Origin: an uncultured bacterium
Lineage (GTDB): Bacteria > Bacillota_I > Bacilli_A > RF39 > UBA660
Direction: 5' to 3'
Assembly (NCBI GenBank): GCA_949286645.1
Contig: CASEDN010000039.1
Span: 1-6,958 of the forward strand
DNA: 6,958 nt
Below, in pieces: positions 4,803 to 6,958 of the stretch. How positions within the stretch are numbered: position 1 is the stretch's first letter; each line of letters begins with the position of its first letter. The notes under the pieces are model-generated. The model was not told the DNA's origin and ran no database searches. It saw only the letters and a list, made by a program, of their open reading frames with translations. A program made the translations under genes and the position numbers.

Positions 4803-4832
4803 TTTAAACTAGTTTAAATATTAATTAATATT
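4803..4832. repeat. Two adjoining 16-bp perfect palindromes
   Basis: TTTAAACTAGTTTAAA (4803-4818) and AATATTAATTAATATT (4817-4832) are each perfect palindromes and share two bases. The second spans the 3' end and stop of the upstream gene; the first forms the leader of the zinc-ribbon gene. They could be operator half-sites or a processing site. AT-rich DNA makes palindromes commoner, so the case is moderate. Confidence 0.55.
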
Positions 4833-5065
4833 GGGTACTTTTGTTCTTTCTTTTTACGCATTCTATCTACCTTAACTAATATGTAGTCTGTTCTATTTCG
4901 TATAGTATAGTAGATTGCTCTTTCTAAATTACAGTGATAATAGGAATCAGACATATAAGAGTAAGGACTAGTAATTTTATAATCAGAAGCGGTTCTATCT
5001 GTTTGATAGAGTTTGATTTTCTTCTTAGCTTCTTTTCTAAGTCTCTTTAACAGTTTAACTTTCAT
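4814..5065 (-). CDS. Basic small hypothetical protein (83 aa)
   Basis: The product has 83 residues. It opens with a very basic helix (MKVKLLKRLRKEAKKKIKLY), then a Tyr/Ser-rich middle (SPYSYMSDSYYHCN) and a second basic helical part (YYTIRNRTDYILVKVDRMRK). The MKVKLLKRLRK opening is one I associate with small Bacteroidetes phage proteins of unknown function. RNRTDYIL here is reminiscent of RNRSDIIY in the 2423-2728 product, but too short to claim kinship. It is the first gene after the 374-base gene-poor stretch. Confidence 0.7.
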   Translation of the reverse strand: MKVKLLKRLRKEAKKKIKLYQTDRTASDYKITSPYSYMSDSYYHCNLERAIYYTIRNRTDYILVKVDRMRKKKEQKYPILINI

Positions 5066-5439
5066 AATGTGGACGACCTGCTTACTCAGGATTTGGTTTT
5101 TAGGCTAGTAAGAGCACATTCATAAAGAGTGAATAAAGTTACAGAATAACCTTGAATAATAACTTCTACATTGTATAAATAGTTAATGACTCTCACACAG
5201 TTTTAACTCATAAGCAGAAATGCTGTCATACAAATCTTATTGGAGTACCTGATTTTAACGTCTGCACGATTATAATAATACGGATACGCATAAAATAGAG
5301 TGTTACAATCCGCTTTTCCCTATTAAATGTAAATTATTACTTACGCCCCACAGGTTTGACATCTTCTGTGGACTGCACCTATTCTCACGAACCAGTACAG
5401 TATTGTTTTCATTCACTAACTAAAATCCATTTATTATGG
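5066..5439 (-). other. 374-base stretch without a convincing gene; hairpins and tiny ORFs
   Basis: No long frame covers this stretch. CCACAG/CTGTGG (5348-5353 with 5366-5371) is a 6-bp stem that gains a seventh G-U pair only on the minus strand. CGGAT/ATCCG (5281-5285 with 5308-5312) and CTTAC/GTAAG (5081-5085 with 5108-5112) are weaker. Minus ORFs of 23 codons (5412-5341, with a CxxC near its end) and 21 codons (5291-5226) exist, but both have ordinary chance length. I see no tRNA, no clear promoter and no U-tract terminator. It may hold a promoter plus an untranslated leader or a small RNA. Confidence 0.5.
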
Positions 5440-5952
5440 CTAATTGTTCCAAGTGTTAATTACACTATCAATTGGTGCTTGATCTGGTATTTTATCTGGT
5501 TCTTTATTATTTTTAGATATTGAATCCAAATATTGTTGTGATCTAGCACCTGATTTTGTAGCGTTATAAATTTTAGGATAATTCTCATAAATATCAACAA
5601 TGTCAGATGGACTTATAGCTGTTCCGTGTTCGCGTAGTATATCAATTATTACTACATCTGGCATAGATTTAAATACGATTTCCTTCCTTTGTTGTTCAAT
5701 TAAATCATATTTAAATTGTAAATACTCTTCAATTGATGGATTTTCTGTTTCTTCAATTAGTTCATGTTGAATAGCAATAGCTGCTGAATCAACTTTTTGT
5801 TCTTTTACAGGTCTAAAGCCTGTCATTTCGTCAATAGTCTCTACATTATAGTAAGCTACTGTACTAGCAATTAAAGCTACAATAATAACTAAAATTGCGA
5901 CTGCCCAGCCATTCATACGGGGCTCTCTTTGTTCATTTTCAGGATTACTCAT
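5440..5952 (-). CDS. Single-pass membrane protein with helical soluble domain
   Basis: The product has 170 residues. A short polar N-terminus carrying arginines (NEQREPR) precedes one hydrophobic segment at about 15-34 (WAVAILVIIVALIASTVAYY), with no cleavage site or lipobox, so it should be anchored N-in with the rest outside the cytoplasm. The soluble part has an acidic amphipathic helical section (EYLQFKYDLIEQQRKEIVFK), a compact section (DIVDIYENYPKIY) and a Pro/Asp-rich tail. One anchor plus a helical periplasmic domain resembles an inner-membrane spanin or a virion/takeover anchor, but no lysis gene adjoins it. The leader has TTATCAAAA directly before the ATG. Confidence 0.75.
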   Translation of the reverse strand: MSNPENEQREPRMNGWAVAILVIIVALIASTVAYYNVETIDEMTGFRPVKEQKVDSAAIAIQHELIEETENPSIEEYLQFKYDLIEQQRKEIVFKSMPDVVIIDILREHGTAISPSDIVDIYENYPKIYNATKSGARSQQYLDSISKNNKEPDKIPDQAPIDSVINTWNN

Positions 5953-5960
5953 TTTGATAA
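5952..5960 (-). promoter_or_regulatory. TTATCAAAA leader motif at the start at 5952
   Basis: This is the third exact copy of the nine-base leader. Its last A is the A of the ATG, so motif and start codon touch as TTATCAAAATG. It lies in the 30-base gap between two genes. Confidence 0.4.
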
Positions 5961-5982
5961 TGTTTTTAAGTTAATAAAATGT

Positions 5983-6273
5983 TTATTGTTTGTTATTTTC
6001 TTTAAGATAGATATCATACCACATACATTTTCTATGCCAAAAGTTATATTTTTCTAACGTCTTTTCCCATATAAAAGCCGTGCTTATAATACTGCCTCCT
6101 GATCTTTTTTTGTTTTCTAAAGCTTTTAAGAAAGAGTTATCTAATCCTTTTGCATTAATGTCACATGCATTATTTATGAATTGGCTAAGACAATTCTCAC
6201 TAATTAGAAAATGTAGTAGACTATACGGTATTGCACATACAAGTCTATGTCTAAAGGATAGTTTCTTTTTCAT
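5983..6273 (-). CDS. Small phage protein with degenerate FxWxxTxExxxFW motif
   Basis: The product has 96 residues. It has a basic N-terminus (MKKKLSFRHRLVCAIPYSLL) and a moderately hydrophobic region at about 10-24 that is too interrupted to be called a membrane helix. Its C-terminal half carries AFIWEKTLEKYNFWHRKCMW, which aligns with AFNWSETPEGFAFW in the 2423-2728 product; the usual EG has become EK. It is therefore probably a diverged paralogue of that protein. Function is unknown. The start lies 1 base after the stop of the RxGQAxFN gene. Confidence 0.75.
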   Translation of the reverse strand: MKKKLSFRHRLVCAIPYSLLHFLISENCLSQFINNACDINAKGLDNSFLKALENKKRSGGSIISTAFIWEKTLEKYNFWHRKCMWYDIYLKENNKQ

Positions 6274-6274
6274 G

Positions 6275-6493
6275 TTAACAGTTAATTAACTTAGTTAAAA
6301 AATCGTTTATTCTGTCATCGTGATAATAACAGTCATACTGAGTGTTACGCAACTGATTAGTAGCGCATGGGAACATAGCATATGCGGCATTAAATATGGC
6401 TTGGCCATATCTAATTTCTGTATTTGCTTTAATCATTTTAGCAGCTTCTTTTTTTATTTCAATGACTGCTAATTTGTCAATCTTCTCATTCAT
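6275..6493 (-). CDS. RxGQAxFN-type small phage protein
   Basis: The product has 72 residues. The centre, EIRYGQAIFNAAYAMFP, then LRNTQYDCYYHDDRINDFL, matches a small uncharacterised protein type common in phages and bacteria, with R-[FY]-G-Q-A-x-F-N, a Pro about 9 residues later, R-x-T-x2-D and a final D-x-[RI]-[IR]-x-x-F. Length and motif order are typical, so it looks intact. The biochemical role of the type is unknown to me. It overlaps the membrane peptide gene upstream by 8 bases, and its stop lies one base before the next ATG, placing it in a coupled set. Confidence 0.85.
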   Translation of the reverse strand: MNEKIDKLAVIEIKKEAAKMIKANTEIRYGQAIFNAAYAMFPCATNQLRNTQYDCYYHDDRINDFLTKLINC

Positions 6494-6641
6494 AGAATAT
6501 ACTAATTATTTGTATTACAAGCGCAGTAGTGCCTAATATAATACATGTTAATACTGTAGATAGAGAAAACTTTCTACTTTCTCTCCATATTATTATACAC
6601 AATAATATATTGAGAATTAAATTTGAGATTTGTGTTAACAT
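6486..6641 (-). CDS. Two-helix small membrane protein (51 aa)
   Basis: I take ATG at 6641 (MLTQISNLILNILL), three bases past the upstream stop, giving 51 residues. The frame is open to an ATG at 6674, but that would overlap the upstream gene by 31 bases and add a charged stretch. Two hydrophobic helices, about 5-19 and 26-49, flank a short basic loop (RESRKF), predicting a membrane hairpin with the loop inside and both ends outside. It has no lysis signature beyond this. Size and topology would suit a holin-like or membrane-takeover peptide, but no endolysin is near. Confidence 0.7.
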   Translation of the reverse strand: MLTQISNLILNILLCIIIWRESRKFSLSTVLTCIILGTTALVIQIISIFYE

Positions 6642-6643
6642 AT

Positions 6644-6895
6644 TTACTCTATCATCATTAAGTCGTGACAACAATTTGGTAAGTTCTTACTGAATTCACC
6701 TTTTTCTGTATAACATGCTGGAAGTTCTTTATTACTTTCCAAATTAGCGCGTACTAATGCTACTATTGGTTTATCATCACTTTGTCTATCAAAGCAGATG
6801 ATTCTTGCAGGTAGGCCATCTCTTGTACAAATAGGTTTACCTTCTCTTGCCTTCTGAATGTCGAAGGGCTTTAGGTTCAATTTATTTTCTTCCAT
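6644..6895 (-). CDS. KPFDxxxAxxGKPxCTRDG-type small phage protein
   Basis: From ATG 6895 the product has 83 residues. It opens MEENKLNLKPFDIQKAREGK, then PICTRDGLPARIICFDR and KPIVALV, a pattern I recognise from many small uncharacterised phage proteins (KPFDxxxAxxGxPVxTRDGRxARxICFDR, then PIVALV, then a Y-x-x-x-G segment, here CYTEKGEF). The alternation of short strands suggests a small beta fold. The frame stays open upstream through a TTG at 6949 to the right edge (residues DCKNGRVAIEIKQTKED), so a longer product or a fusion is possible. I prefer 6895 because the family motif usually sits near the N-terminus. Confidence 0.75.
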   Translation of the reverse strand: MEENKLNLKPFDIQKAREGKPICTRDGLPARIICFDRQSDDKPIVALVRANLESNKELPACYTEKGEFSKNLPNCCHDLMMIE

Positions 6896-6958
6896 ATCTT
6901 CTTTGGTTTGTTTGATTTCTATTGCTACTCTTCCATTTTTGCAATCCAAGGCAAATAC

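Noticed and set aside
6080..6289. Plus-strand ORF of 69 codons
   Set aside because: It is antisense to the 5983-6273 gene, whose FxWxxTxExxxFW motif shows the minus frame is the real one.
1..6958. CRISPR array or insertion sequence
   Set aside because: No regularly spaced direct repeats, no transposase-like frame and no terminal inverted repeats with target duplications were seen.

Overview
The window is an AT-rich stretch of what is most likely a large tailed-phage (or prophage) genome with a Bacteroidetes host. All convincing genes lie on the minus strand. Most are under 160 codons, abut or overlap by 1 to 47 bases, and have A-rich leaders without clear Shine-Dalgarno sequences, as is usual for Bacteroidetes and their phages. 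Several belong to small-protein types I know from Bacteroidetes phage genomes (an RxGQAxFN type, an FxWxxTxExxxFW type, a KPFDxxxAxxGKPxCTRDG type). No capsid, tail, portal, terminase, polymerase or integrase gene is present, so phage origin is inferred from style rather than from a hallmark gene.

Layout, in minus-strand transcription order (right to left). From 6895 to 5440 there is a small-gene group: a KPFD/TRDG protein, a two-helix membrane peptide, an RxGQAxFN protein, an FxWxxTxExxxFW protein and a one-helix membrane protein. From 5439 to 5066 lies 374 bases without a convincing gene but with hairpins. From 5065 to 3609 there is a second tight run: a basic protein, a CxxHxH/CxxC zinc-ribbon-like protein, a 65-residue protein, a 136-residue protein, a 47-residue basic protein and a small four-cysteine protein. 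From 3608 to 3000 lies 609 mostly non-coding bases, the most interesting part of the window. It holds a switch-like hairpin ending in a U tract, a possible 31-codon ORF, and a large folded RNA region. That region has a P1-like pairing resembling T4 group I introns, a 19-bp interrupted stem, and a hairpin that looks exactly like a tRNA T-arm. From 2999 to 1320 comes a five-gene chain with ATGA overlaps. It leads to an ECF-type sigma factor (1253-672), the only gene with a clear biochemical function, then a two-helix membrane protein (654-310) and the start of a Lys/Glu/Pro/Thr-rich disordered protein cut off by the left edge.

How they may work together: the sigma factor suggests that this phage redirects host RNA polymerase to its own promoters. 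The surrounding small proteins are probably accessory or takeover factors of unknown function. Covarying G-U wobbles in the 3000-3600 region (G-U on minus, A-C mismatch on plus) support a folded RNA made from the minus strand. I could not decide between a group I intron, another large phage ncRNA, and a remnant tRNA-related element, and give each with its tests.
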